This document shows positions 11,461-20,179 of a DNA stretch of 64,000 nt, one piece after another (the first letter of the stretch is position 1; every line of letters starts with the position of its first letter). The notes under the pieces were generated by a model that did no database searches, had not been told where the DNA came from, and was given only the letters and a program-made list of their open reading frames with translations. Made by a program: the position numbers and the translations under genes. The stretch comes from Gaiellasilicea sp963802765 (GTDB lineage: Bacteria > Actinomycetota > Thermoleophilia > Gaiellales > Gaiellaceae), in the NCBI GenBank assembly GCA_963802765.1, contig CAWDJZ010000003.1, forward strand, positions 186,001-250,000, written 5' to 3'.

Positions 11461-12248
11461 TACCTGCCGGTGAACTCGGGCTGCCGCTTCTCGAGGAACG
11501 CCATCACGCCCTCGGCGCCGTCCTCGCTCCCCATGCAGCGCATGAAGGCCTGCGCTTCGCGGCGCATGCCTTCGTGGAGCGGCAGGTCGCGCGTCTCGGC
11601 TGCCAGCTCCTTGACCACCCCCATCGCATGGGGCGAGCGTTCGGAAAGCGTGCGCGCGATCCCGAGAGCGGCGTCCATCAGCCCCTCGCGCGGCACCACC
11701 TGCTCGACGAGCCCCCAGTCGTACGCCTGCGTGCCCGGGATCGGCTCGCCCGTCAGGTTGAGGTAGAGCGCGCGCCCGTGGCCGACGAGGCGGGGAAGCC
11801 GCTGCGTGCCGCCGCCGCCCGGGATCAGCCCGAGCTTGATCTCGGGTTGGCCGAGCTGCGCATCGTCCGCAGCGACCCGGATGTCACAGGCCATCGCCAG
11901 CTCGAGCCCGCCGCCGAGGCAGTAGCCGTGGATCGCGGCCACCACCGGCGTGCGGCCCGCGTCCATCCGCGCCGCGAGCTTCTGGATCCCGCGCGCGGAG
12001 CCCTGCTCGGCGGCCTCGATCGCCGCGTCGCGCAGAGCCGGGAACTCGCTGATGTCTGCGCCGGCGACGAACGCCTTCTCGCCTTCGCCGCGGAGCACGA
12101 TCGCGCGTGCGTCGTCGGCGCGGTCGAGTGCGTCGTACTCCTCCTCGAGCTCCTCGAGCAGGCGCGCGGAGAGCGCGTTCACGGGTGGGTGGTCGAGCGT
12201 GACGATCGCGACGCGGCCGTCCTGCTCGACCTTGACGAACTCAGCCAT
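11460..12248 (-). CDS. Enoyl-CoA hydratase/isomerase
   Basis: 262 aa crotonase-fold enzyme that hydrates trans-2-enoyl-CoA. ALSARLLEELEEEYDAL precedes the oxyanion-hole segments FVAGADISEF and IHGYCLGGGLELAMACDI. The catalytic glutamate positions are in PEIKLGLIPGGGGTQRLPRLVG. ATG at 12248. It lies between an SDR and a quinone reductase, an arrangement that fits degradation of an acyl-CoA through hydration and oxidation. Confidence 0.94.
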   Translation of the reverse strand: MAEFVKVEQDGRVAIVTLDHPPVNALSARLLEELEEEYDALDRADDARAIVLRGEGEKAFVAGADISEFPALRDAAIEAAEQGSARGIQKLAARMDAGRTPVVAAIHGYCLGGGLELAMACDIRVAADDAQLGQPEIKLGLIPGGGGTQRLPRLVGHGRALYLNLTGEPIPGTQAYDWGLVEQVVPREGLMDAALGIARTLSERSPHAMGVVKELAAETRDLPLHEGMRREAQAFMRCMGSEDGAEGVMAFLEKRQPEFTGR

Positions 12249-12257
12249 CTGACTCCT

Positions 12258-12947
12258 TTATCTCGGTGCCATTCTCAAAGCGCCGTCGAGACGGATCACC
12301 TCGCCGTTCAAGTACTCGTTCTCGACGATGTGCTTGACCAGCGCGGCGAACTCGTCCGCGCGGCCCAGCCGCTTCGGAAAGGGAATTTGCGAGGTGAGGC
12401 TCTCCCGGATGTCGTCGCGCATCGGCCCGAGCATGGGCGTGTCCGACGGCCCAGGGGCGATCGTGACGACCCGGATGCCCTTCGAGGCGAGGTCGCGCGC
12501 GACCGGCAGCGTCATCCCGGCGACGCCCGCCTTCGACGCCGAGTAGGCCGCCTGGCCGATCTGGCCGTCGAACGCCGCGTTCGAGGCGGTGTTGACGATC
12601 ACGCCGCGCGTGCCCTCCTCGTCGGGCTCGTTCGCTCCCATCTTCTCGGCCGCGACGCTGAGCACTGTGAAGGTGCCGATCAGGTTCACGTCGACGATCT
12701 TCCGGAAGCGGTCGAGCGGGAACCCGATCACGCGGGCGCCTCCGCCGATGCCGGCGCAGTTGACGACGCCGTGGAGCTCGGCGCACCCGTCGACGAGCGT
12801 GCGGACCGCCGCCTCGTCGGTCACGTCGGTCTCGGGCAGGTCGGCGATCGCCACCGTCGCGCCCTCGCGCTCGAGCAGCGCCGCGGTGGCCTCTCCGAGC
12901 CCGGAGCGGCCACCTGTGACGACGAACGTCTTGCCGTCTATCTGCAC
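12258..12947 (-). CDS. Short-chain dehydrogenase, 3-hydroxyacyl-CoA dehydrogenase type 2-like
   Basis: 229 aa SDR. It has TFVVTGGRSGLGEATAA for NAD binding, GVVNCAGIGGG, the catalytic serine/tyrosine region VIVNTASNAAF with AYSASKAGVAGM, and VVTIAPGPSDTPML. The length and the neighbours (enoyl-CoA hydratase downstream, AMP-forming ligase upstream) suggest oxidation of a 3-hydroxyacyl-CoA, like the HSD17B10 group. The GTG at 12947 shares a base with the stop of the ligase gene. Confidence 0.9.
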   Translation of the reverse strand: MQIDGKTFVVTGGRSGLGEATAALLEREGATVAIADLPETDVTDEAAVRTLVDGCAELHGVVNCAGIGGGARVIGFPLDRFRKIVDVNLIGTFTVLSVAAEKMGANEPDEEGTRGVIVNTASNAAFDGQIGQAAYSASKAGVAGMTLPVARDLASKGIRVVTIAPGPSDTPMLGPMRDDIRESLTSQIPFPKRLGRADEFAALVKHIVENEYLNGEVIRLDGALRMAPR

Positions 12948-14548
12948 TAGGAGGACACCGGCTGGCCGGTGAACTGCTCCCGCAGCGCCGTCTTGCGGAA
13001 CTTGCCGACGGCCGTCTTCGGGATCTCGTCCACGAACTCGAACGCGTCAGGCAGCCACCACTTGGCGAAGTTGGGGGCGAGGAACTCGCGCAGGTCGTCC
13101 GGTGTCGCCGACTGGCCCTCGCGAAGGACGCACACCGCGAGCGGACGCTCGTCCCACTTCGGGTCCGGGATCGCGATCACCGCCGCCTCCGCGATCGACG
13201 GGTGCGCCATCAGAGCGTTCTCGAGGTCGACGGACGAGATCCACTCGCCGCCGGACTTGATCACGTCCTTCGAGCGGTCCTTGATCATCACGTAGCCCTT
13301 CGGGTGGAACGACGCGATGTCGCCGGTCTTGAACCAGCCGTCGTTCGTCCAGCGCTCCGCCTGCTCCGGCGTCTCGTAGTACCCGGACGCGACCCAGGGG
13401 CCGCGCACCTCGAGCTCGCCCATCGCCTCGCCGTCCCAGGGGATCTCCTCGCCGTCGTCGCCCTTCGCGCGCAGCTCGACGAAGGGAAGCGGCAGCCCCT
13501 GCATCGCGACGACGTCGAGTTGCGTGTCCTCGTCCGCGTCGCGGAACTCGCCGATGTAGTCGGACGCGGTCGCGAGCGGCGACGTCTCGGTCATCCCCCA
13601 GCCGTGCACCACGGTCTTGCCGTGTCGCTGGCGGAAGCCCGCGATCATCGAGCGCGGAGCCGCGGAGCCGCCGACGAGCATCGAATGGAGCTTGTCGATC
13701 TTCCAGCGGTCCGGCTCGTTGTCGAGCATGCCGAGGATGCCCATCCAGATCGTCGGCACGCCGGCAGTGATGGTCACGTCGTGCTGCTCGAAGTCGTCGA
13801 GCAGCGACTCCGGGTCGAGGAAGGGCCCCGGGAAGACGATCTTCGCGCCGACCATGAGGCACGTGTACGGGTAGCCCCAGGCGTTCGCGTGGAACATCGG
13901 CACGACAGGCAGGAACGTCTCCTTCTCGGTCACGTGCAGCCCGAGGGGCGCCGCAAGCGCCTGGCCGAGCGTGTGCAGCACCGCCGAGCGATGCGAGTAG
14001 AGGACGCCCTTCGGCATCCCGGTCGTGCCGCTCGTGTAGCACATCGCTGCGGCCTCGTCCTCGTCGAGCTGCGGGTCGGCGTAGTCGTCCGGGCTCGCGC
14101 CGGCGAGCAACTCTTCGTACGAGTCCTCGACGACGAGGACGTGCTCGATCTGGGTGCGATCCTTGAGCTGGTCCCACAGCGGCAGCAGGCTCTTGTCCAC
14201 GATCACGGCCTTGTCGCCGGCGTGCGTGGCGATGTAGGCGAGGTCGTTCGGGTGCAGCCGCAGGTTGAGCGTGTGCAGGACGTAGCCACCACACGGGATG
14301 CCCAGGTACGCCTCGAGGTGCTGGTAGTGATTCCAGCAGAGCGTCGCGACGCGGTCGCCCGGCTCGAGCCCGAGACTCTTCAGCGCCACCGCGAGCTGCC
14401 TCGCGCGCTTGCCGAAGTCGGCGAACGTGTAGGAGTGGAAGCTCCGGTCCGGCATCCGCGTGACGATCTGCTGGTGCGGGTAGTAGGTCTCCGCCCGCTT
14501 GAGGATCGTCGGCAGCGTCAGCTGGAAGTCCATCATCAGGCCCTTCAC
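12947..14548 (-). CDS. Fatty-acid--CoA ligase (AMP-forming acyl-CoA synthetase)
   Basis: 533 aa ANL-superfamily adenylating enzyme that activates a fatty or related carboxylic acid with ATP and CoA. The P-loop-like motif is AMCYTSGTTGMPKGVLYSH, followed by VPMFHANAWGYPY, VHGWGMTETSPLAT, GWFKTGDIASF, IKDRSKDVIKSGGEWIS and the C-terminal lysine motif PKTAVGKFRK. The GTG at 14548 has AAGGAG seven bases upstream; the much longer open frame beyond it belongs to the cupin and SnoaL genes. It is the activating enzyme for the minus-strand acyl-CoA pathway. Confidence 0.94.
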   Translation of the reverse strand: MKGLMMDFQLTLPTILKRAETYYPHQQIVTRMPDRSFHSYTFADFGKRARQLAVALKSLGLEPGDRVATLCWNHYQHLEAYLGIPCGGYVLHTLNLRLHPNDLAYIATHAGDKAVIVDKSLLPLWDQLKDRTQIEHVLVVEDSYEELLAGASPDDYADPQLDEDEAAAMCYTSGTTGMPKGVLYSHRSAVLHTLGQALAAPLGLHVTEKETFLPVVPMFHANAWGYPYTCLMVGAKIVFPGPFLDPESLLDDFEQHDVTITAGVPTIWMGILGMLDNEPDRWKIDKLHSMLVGGSAAPRSMIAGFRQRHGKTVVHGWGMTETSPLATASDYIGEFRDADEDTQLDVVAMQGLPLPFVELRAKGDDGEEIPWDGEAMGELEVRGPWVASGYYETPEQAERWTNDGWFKTGDIASFHPKGYVMIKDRSKDVIKSGGEWISSVDLENALMAHPSIAEAAVIAIPDPKWDERPLAVCVLREGQSATPDDLREFLAPNFAKWWLPDAFEFVDEIPKTAVGKFRKTALREQFTGQPVSS

Positions 14549-14941
14549 GCCTGCTCCTTTCCAAGGCTCTGTCGGATCTCGAGATCTTCGTCGCTCATGA
14601 CGTGGCCGTCGCGCTCGACGTAGCCGCCCTTGCCGCCGACGACGAGCAGCACGAGGTCGTCGTCGCCGACGTTCGCGATCCGGCGCGGTGTCGTCGACTC
14701 GACGTGGAAGAGGCCGCCGGGGCCGAGGATGCGCTCCTCGCCCTCCACCTCCACCTTGGCCGTGCCGCTGTGCACGAAGTAGAGCTCGTCCTGTGTGTCG
14801 TGGTAGTGGTGGACCCCGGGATGGCCGGGCGGATAGACGACGCCGTTGACGCCGAAAGCCGTGATCCCCAGTGCGCGGCGCACCTTGCGGAAGCCCGTAG
14901 CCGTCACCGAGCTCGTCGAGGGAGGAGAACGCGTGCGCCAT
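14545..14941 (-). CDS. Small cupin-domain protein, one frameshift near the start
   Basis: About 131 aa single-domain cupin. The body has PPGHPGVHHYHDTQDELYFVHSG, the first cupin motif with three histidines and a glutamate for metal binding, and LFHVESTTPRRIANVG. The true N-terminus MAHAFSSLDELGDGYG lies in another frame: removing one G near base 14893 joins it to FRKVRRALGITAFGVNG. The ATG at 14941 overlaps the SnoaL stop. Function unknown, perhaps a small dioxygenase, isomerase or ligand-binding protein of the pathway. Confidence 0.82.
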
Positions 14942-15396
14942 CACGCGGCCCGCCTCGGCATGTCGGTGTAGACGCGCTCGCCCTTGAAGCGGCGCGACTC
15001 GGGGTCCCAGGGGAAGAAGATCGCGTTCCGCCAGGTCATCTTCTCGCCGGTCGGCTCGTTGTCGAGCCACTTTGCCCGGTGCGTGCCGGTGACGATCGCC
15101 TCCTCGACCACGCCCTGGGGCCCGATCACGATGTTCTGCAGCTCGAAGACGATGTCCGGGAACGCGGTCAGCAGCTCCGTGTAGAAGCGCGCCGCGCCCT
15201 CGTGCCCGTGCCACGAGACGTCGTCAGGGTAGACCGTGTAGACGCAGTCCTCCGACAGGGTCGCGAGGAGCCCCTCGATCGAGCGGTTGTCCTCCGCCTT
15301 CGAGTGTGCCTTCCAGAGCTCTCGGATCTCGTCGACCTCGGCCGGGTCGACGTCCATCCGCATCAGCTCGAGCACTTCCTCCTTCGGAACCGGCAA
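14941..15396 (-). CDS. SnoaL-like / NTF2-fold polyketide-cyclase-type protein
   Basis: 151 aa NTF2-like protein. The conserved core is LYELWKAHS-like (IRELWKAHSKAEDNRSIEGL), DCVYTVYPDDVSWHGHEGAARFYTELLTAFPDI and GTHRAKWLDNEPTGEKMTW. It probably binds or isomerises a small hydrophobic compound; no precise reaction can be given. The TTG start at 15396 is supported by a strong AGGAGGT five bases upstream, better than the internal ATGs. It lies in the coupled acyl-CoA cluster. Confidence 0.83.
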   Translation of the reverse strand: MPVPKEEVLELMRMDVDPAEVDEIRELWKAHSKAEDNRSIEGLLATLSEDCVYTVYPDDVSWHGHEGAARFYTELLTAFPDIVFELQNIVIGPQGVVEEAIVTGTHRAKWLDNEPTGEKMTWRNAIFFPWDPESRRFKGERVYTDMPRRAA

Positions 15397-15409
15397 TGAG
15401 ACCTCCTGT

Positions 15410-16282
15410 CTAGTCGAGGAGAGCCGCAGCGACGACGCGCCGCTGGACGGCCGCATGGCCGCCGAACGCGTCGATCCACTGCGCGCGCTTGTAGTAGCGG
15501 TGCAGGACGTGCTCCCAGGTGAAGCCGATGCCGCCGTGCACCTGGATCGCCCGCTCACAGGCCGCGACGGCGGCCTCCGCGGCCTGCGCCTTGGCCGCCG
15601 CGACGGCGACCGGGGCCTGCTCGTCCTCCTCGGCCACGCACCACGCGGCCCAGTAGGCAAGCGAGCGGGCGAGCTCGGTCTCGACGTAGGTGTCGGCGAG
15701 CGGGTGCGAGACGGCCTGGTAGGTGCCGATCTTCTTGCCGAACTGCTCGCGGTCCGAGACGTAGGCGACTCCGAGCTCGAGCGCGCGCTGCGCGACGCCG
15801 ACGGCCTCCACCGCGAGCGCCGCGAGCAGCCGCAGGCGGACCGGCTCGAACTCACCGTCGATCGGCTCACCGTCGGTCTTCCCGAGCCGCCCGAGCGGCC
15901 TCGTCTCGTCGACGGTCGCGAGCGTCTCGCCCTCGGCCGCGGCGACGGTCATGTCCTCGCGCAGCACGCGGTCGACGGCGTCGAGGTGGGGGACGAGCCC
16001 GTCGAGCTCGACCGACCACGCGTTGTCGTCCACTTCGGCCAAAGCGGGCAGGACGACGGCGGTCGTCAGGAACGGCCCCGTGTAGAGCGCCCGGCCCGCC
16101 TCCTCGAACAGGATCGCCTCGTCGACGAACGAGAGCCCGCCGCCGCCGCGTTCCTCGGGGACGGAGACGCCGAGCCAGCCGAGCTCGCGCAGCTCCGCGA
16201 GCGGCGCCTCCGAGTTCGCCTCGAGGAAGGCGCGCGCCTCGCGGCGAAGCTCCTCCTGCTCCTGGCTGAACGCGAATTCCAT
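15410..16282 (-). CDS. Acyl-CoA dehydrogenase family protein (short subunit)
   Basis: 290 aa, shorter than the usual 380-400 aa. MEFAFSQEQEELRREARAFLE and GWLGVSVPEERGGGGLSFVDEA are normal, but the middle beta domain is reduced (PHLDAVDRVLREDMTVAAAEG), while the C-terminal helical domain REQFGKKIGTYQAVSHPLAD and QVHGGIGFTWEHVLHRYYKRA is complete. Short forms of this kind are paired with a full-length partner to form heteromeric enzymes in sterol or aromatic acyl-CoA catabolism in actinobacteria; the adjacent gene is such a partner. ATG at 16282 touches the partner's stop codon. Confidence 0.88.
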   Translation of the reverse strand: MEFAFSQEQEELRREARAFLEANSEAPLAELRELGWLGVSVPEERGGGGLSFVDEAILFEEAGRALYTGPFLTTAVVLPALAEVDDNAWSVELDGLVPHLDAVDRVLREDMTVAAAEGETLATVDETRPLGRLGKTDGEPIDGEFEPVRLRLLAALAVEAVGVAQRALELGVAYVSDREQFGKKIGTYQAVSHPLADTYVETELARSLAYWAAWCVAEEDEQAPVAVAAAKAQAAEAAVAACERAIQVHGGIGFTWEHVLHRYYKRAQWIDAFGGHAAVQRRVVAAALLD

Positions 16283-17424
16283 CAGCGGCTCCGTGGGAGG
16301 CCGAGCACGCGCTCGGCGATGATGTTGCGCAGGATCTCCGACGTGCCCGCCTCGATCGTGTTGCCGCGCGAGCGCAGCTGCTGGTGCTGCCAGTAGCCGT
16401 CCCACTTGCCGCCTCCGTCGAGGAGCTGCGCCTCTGAGCCCAGCAGCTCGAGCGCCAGCTTCGTCACCCGCTGGTTCGCCTCCGACCACCAGAGCTTCGC
16501 TCCCGAGCCCTCCGGCCCGGGGATCCCGGTCTTCATCAGCGTCGTCAGCGCCCGGTAGTTCGTGTAGCGGACGGCCTGGAGCCCGATCCACTCCCGCGCG
16601 ATCGCGTCGCGCTGCACCTCGGTCGCGCCCCGCTCCTTGGCGAGCGCGACCAGCTTGCGGATCTGGCTCTCGAGCGCTGCGGTGAGCGCGAAGCCGAGCG
16701 TGCCGCGCTCGTGCAGGAGCGTCGTCATCGCCACCTGCCACCCGCCGCCGATCTCGCCGACGGCGTTCTCGATCGGCACCTTCACGCCAGTGAAGAAGAT
16801 CTCGTTGAACTCGGCCTCGCCGGTGATCTGGCGCAGCGGCCGCACCTCGACCCCCGGCGCGTGCATGTCGACGAGCAGGTACGTGAGGCCGGCGTGCCGC
16901 TGGCTCTCGGGGTCGCTGCGGGTGACGAGGATGCACCAGTCGGCGATGTGCGCGAACGATGACCAGACCTTCTGGCCGTCGACGACGAAGTGGTCGCCGT
17001 CGAGGCGCGCGCTCGTGCGCACGGCGGAGAGGTCGGAGCCCGCACCCGGCTCCGAGAAGCCCTGGCACCAGATCTCCTCCGTCGAGAGGATCTTCTCGAG
17101 GTGCTTCTCCTTCTGGGCGTCGGTCCCGTGCGCGATGATCGTCGGCCCGGCCATCCCGAGCCCGATCACGCCGAGATGCGAGGGCGCCTCGGCCCGCGCC
17201 ATCTCCTCGAGGAAGATCGCCTGGTGGCTGTACGGAGCCGACGCGCCGCCGTACTCCTTCGGCCACGTCAGTCCTGCGTAACCGGCCTCGTGCAGTTTCC
17301 GGCTCCAGATCCGACCCTCCTCCTCGAAGCGGCCGCGGCGGATCTCGTCGGTCAGGTTGGACTCGATCCACGCGCGCAGCTCCGCGCGGAAGGCGGCCTC
17401 CTCGGGGGTGTCGCGGAGATCCAC
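16282..17424 (-). CDS. Acyl-CoA dehydrogenase (long subunit)
   Basis: 380 aa flavoprotein. It has GYAGLTWPKEYGGASAPYSHQAIFLEEMAR, WCQGFSEPGAGSDLSAVRT, VVDGQKVWSSFAHIADW, and ends with GNTIEAGTSEILRNIIAERVLGLPR, the signature of the large FadE-type actinobacterial enzymes. It is followed without gap by the short acyl-CoA dehydrogenase, consistent with an alpha2beta2 enzyme. GTG start at 17424; a TAGAGT hexamer 6 bases upstream may be a leaderless-type -10 element, making this the first gene of the cluster running to 9867. Confidence 0.92.
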   Translation of the reverse strand: MDLRDTPEEAAFRAELRAWIESNLTDEIRRGRFEEEGRIWSRKLHEAGYAGLTWPKEYGGASAPYSHQAIFLEEMARAEAPSHLGVIGLGMAGPTIIAHGTDAQKEKHLEKILSTEEIWCQGFSEPGAGSDLSAVRTSARLDGDHFVVDGQKVWSSFAHIADWCILVTRSDPESQRHAGLTYLLVDMHAPGVEVRPLRQITGEAEFNEIFFTGVKVPIENAVGEIGGGWQVAMTTLLHERGTLGFALTAALESQIRKLVALAKERGATEVQRDAIAREWIGLQAVRYTNYRALTTLMKTGIPGPEGSGAKLWWSEANQRVTKLALELLGSEAQLLDGGGKWDGYWQHQQLRSRGNTIEAGTSEILRNIIAERVLGLPRSR

Positions 17425-17433
17425 GCCGCGACT

Positions 17434-17640
17434 CTATACCGTCAGGAACGAGGCCACCATGGCAGTGAACCGCGGCGCCTCCTCGAGGAACGACAGGTGG
17501 CCGGCGCCGGGGAAGGGCTCGAAGCGCGCACCCGGGATCCGCCGCGCCAGCTCGACGCCGTTCGCGTACGGAACCACCCGGTCGGCGTCGCCGTGCGCGA
17601 CGAGCGTCGGCGCGGCGATCTCCTCGACGGGTGCGGCCGC
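17434..17640 (-). pseudogene. C-terminal fragment of an alpha/beta hydrolase
   Basis: Only the last 65-70 residues of a hydrolase are present: EEIAAPTLVAHGDADRVVPY (the catalytic aspartate region), GARFEPFPGAGHLSFLEEAP (catalytic histidine) and AMVASFLTV before the stop. The nucleophile elbow and the whole N-terminal part are missing; the sequence upstream of about 17640 belongs to a different family. The fragment is followed at once by the acyl-CoA dehydrogenase cluster, where a full hydrolase would fit. Either a deletion fused two genes or the assembly joined two loci. Confidence 0.7.
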
Positions 17641-17951
17641 GACGGATCGTGATCGCGCCGATCGCGACGTCCCAGTCGGACGGGCGGCCGGAGACGAGCG
17701 TCGAGAACAGCGTCTCGTGCTCGAACCGCACCAGCCGCAGGCCAGCTGCCTGGCGAGCGCGCGCGCGAGCTCGATCTCGAGCCCCTTCGCGAGCACGACC
17801 GTGCGGCCGCGGACGGCTCCGACCTGCAGGCCCGAGACCGGCATCGAGACGCCGACGACGAGCGTGCTCGGCTCTTCGTCGGCGGCACGGCGGCGCTCGC
17901 CGGCAGCGCGAGCGCGACCGCTGCCAGCCCGGCTGCGACGGCGACTCTCAC
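17641..17951 (-). pseudogene. N-terminal fragment of an amino-acid-type solute-binding protein
   Basis: The GTG at 17951 overlaps the transpeptidase stop as GTGA and starts a signal peptide (RVAVAAGLAAVALALPASAA). With two single-base deletions repaired (near 17890 and 17735) it reads LVVGVSMPVSGLQVGAV, AKGLEIELARALARQLGL and WDVAIGAITI, the N-terminal lobe of family-3 extracellular binding proteins. The sequence then runs into the C-terminus of an alpha/beta hydrolase. About 150 C-terminal residues of the binding protein are missing. Confidence 0.68.
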
Positions 17952-18933
17952 GCCGAGCTCCCGAGCACGGTCACGGCGGTCCCGTCCGGGGCGCGGTCGT
18001 AGAGCCACTTCGCGTCGTAGCGCGGCACGCGCACGCAGCCGTGCGAAGCCGCCTGCGGCCGGGTCGTCCGGTGACTCGTCGAACGCGACGCCGCCGACGA
18101 AGTAGCTCGCCCAGGGCAGCCAGACCTTGTACGGCACCGACCACGACTGTTGCTCCTTGCGAAACACCCTGAAGCTCCCGACGGGCGTCTCGAAGCCCCG
18201 TGCCCCGGTCGCCACGTGCAGCGTCCGGACGACCGTGCCGTTCTCGATGTACGAGCGTGAGCTGGCGGTCGAGCAGGACCTCGAACCGGTTGCCGCGTCC
18301 GCTCGTCCGCGGCGTCGGGCGGGCCGCGTCGGCGAGCGCCGCCTCGGTGGCCGGCCCGGCGACGCCGTCGCGCCGAGGCCCTGCCACTTCTGGAACGCCA
18401 TGACCGCGAAGCGGGTCTGCTCGCCCTCGCGGCCGTCCACCGCTTCGGCGGGAGGAAGGAGAGATCGGCGAGCCGCTGCTGGAGGGCGCGGACGGTCGCC
18501 GTCGGCGTCCGGGCGTCGTGGGCGCCGGCGGACCCGGAGGCGGCACGTCCGGAGCCCGAGCGTCGGCGGCGGTGATCGGCGTGCTGGCCACGACGCCCGG
18601 GAAGAGCCCGAGCGGCGTCGCACCCTTGCCGAGCAGCCGGACCGACCGCACGCCGCGCACGGCGGTGGCCGTGAGGACGAGCTGGGTCACGCGAGCGGAC
18701 CGACTCGCCGACTGCGTCCCGGTGGCGAACTTCTCGCCCAGGTCGATCGTGGCGACTCCATTGGCGACGGCGACGGCCCGGAGCGGTGTCCCGGCCGGCA
18801 CGGCGGTCGCGATCTCGCGGCGTCGCTCCGCAGCGGTCGGCCCGGCCAGGAGCGCGGTGACCGCCTGGCGCAGCGTCGAGCCGTTGCGCGGCACCGTGAC
18901 GAGCTGCTCGCCCTGGAGGAAGGCGATGCTCAC
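17948..18933 (-). CDS. GerMN domain - peptidoglycan-binding - L,D-transpeptidase protein, several frameshifts
   Basis: The reconstructed protein starts VSIAFLQGEQLVTVPRNGST with a GerMN/sporulation-type domain (LLAGPTAAERRREI, GVATIDLGEKFATG), continues with a peptidoglycan-binding repeat (VRALQQRLADLSFLP, FAVMAFQKWQGL, GVAGPATEAAL) and ends in a YkuD L,D-transpeptidase domain (GTVVRTLHVATGARGFETP, then ASHGCVRVPRYDAKWLYD with catalytic His and Cys in SHGCVR). It would crosslink peptidoglycan outside the membrane. Five frame changes are needed: three apparent deletions around 18517, 18447 and 18378 and two insertions around 18245 and 18045. The real N-terminus with its export signal is not resolved; GTG 18933 is the first usable start. 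Confidence 0.75.
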
Positions 18934-19020
18934 GGTCGCGAGCGCGGAGGGCGAGGCCGCTGCGTTCGCAGCGGCGACGAGCGCGCGGTCGCGACCGCCA
19001 GATCCGCGAGGTGAAGCCGC

Positions 19021-20167
19021 TCAGGTGACAGCCGCCCGGTCGAGCTCGCGGACGGAGCGGCCGCCCGCGAGTGCGAGCGTCAGGTCGAGCTCCGCCGCGA
19101 GCTGCCGGATCACGGCCTCGACGCCGGCCGCGCCGCCGACGGCGAGCCCGTAGGCGTAGAGCCGGCCCAGCAGGACGGCGTCCGCTCCGAGGGCCATCGC
19201 CTTCAGCACGTCCGACGCGCGGCGGATGCCGCCGTCCATCAGGAGCGTCGCGTCCGGGCCGACCTCGTCCCGGACCTCGACGAGCGCGTCGAGCGCGGCG
19301 ACGGCGCCGTCGACCTGGCGGCCGCCGTGGTTCGAGACCACGATCCCGTCGACGCCGTGGTCGAGCGCGAGCCGAGCGTCCTCCGCGGTCAGGACGCCCT
19401 TGACGAGGATCGGGAGCTCGGTGCGCTCGTGCAGCCACTCGAGGTCGCGCCAGGTGAGAGCGAGGTTCGGGAACGCGGTCAGCGCCATCAGCGACGCCGT
19501 CTGCAGGTCCTCCTCGGGCGGCGCTTCCAGTCGTTCGAGGAAGAGCGGGTCGCTGAAGAACTGCGCCAGGCCCTCGCCGCGGAGGAACGGCAGGTAGCCG
19601 TTGCGGAGATCGCGATCGCGCCAGCCGAGCGTGAGCGTGTCGAGCGTGACGACGATCGCTCCGTAGCCGGCGGCGCCCGCACGGTCGACCAGGCTGCCGG
19701 CGAGCTCGCGATCGCCCCACCAGTAGAGCTGGAACCAGCGCGGCGCCTCGCCGAGCTCCGCGGCGACATCCTCGAGCGGCGTCGAGGCCGCGCTGGACAG
19801 GATCAGCGGTACGCCGGTCGCCTTCGAGGCGCGGGCGACGCCCAGCTCCGCCTCCTCGTGGACGATCGAGAGGACGCCGACAGGCCCGAGCAGGAAGGGC
19901 ACCGGCGAGCGCAGGCCGAGCACCTCGACCGACAGGTCGCGCTCCGCGACGCCGGCGAGCATCCGCGGCCGCAGGCGCCGCCGCTCGAACGCCTCCCGGT
20001 TGGCGCGCACCGTCGCCTCCGACCCGGCGCCGCCCGCCACGTAGTCGAACGGCCCTCGCTCGAGAGTCGCCCGCGCCCGCTCCTCCCACTCCTCGGGCGA
20101 CGACCGGCCACTCGCCGCCGCCGGCGAGGTAGATCGCGTTCTGGACCTGGCTTCCGGGCTCGAGCAC
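19021..20167 (-). CDS. FMN-dependent alpha-hydroxy-acid oxidase (lactate 2-monooxygenase-like), one frameshift
   Basis: About 381 aa TIM-barrel flavoprotein oxidising an L-2-hydroxy acid. The N-terminus LEPGSQVQNAIYLAGGGEWPVV and the rest are in different frames; removing one base near 20092 joins it to EEWEERARATLERGPFDYVAGG. Signatures: FLLGPVGVLSIVHEE, PRWFQLYWWGDRE, LPILVKGVLTAEDARLA, the active-site GIVVSNHGGRQVDGA (catalytic His) and LLMDGGIRRASDVLKAMALGADAVLLGR. The group with FLLGP and WFQLYW is closest to lactate 2-monooxygenases. GTG at 20167; a TAGAGT hexamer lies 9 bases upstream. Confidence 0.87.
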
Positions 20168-20179
20168 GGCAGAACGACT

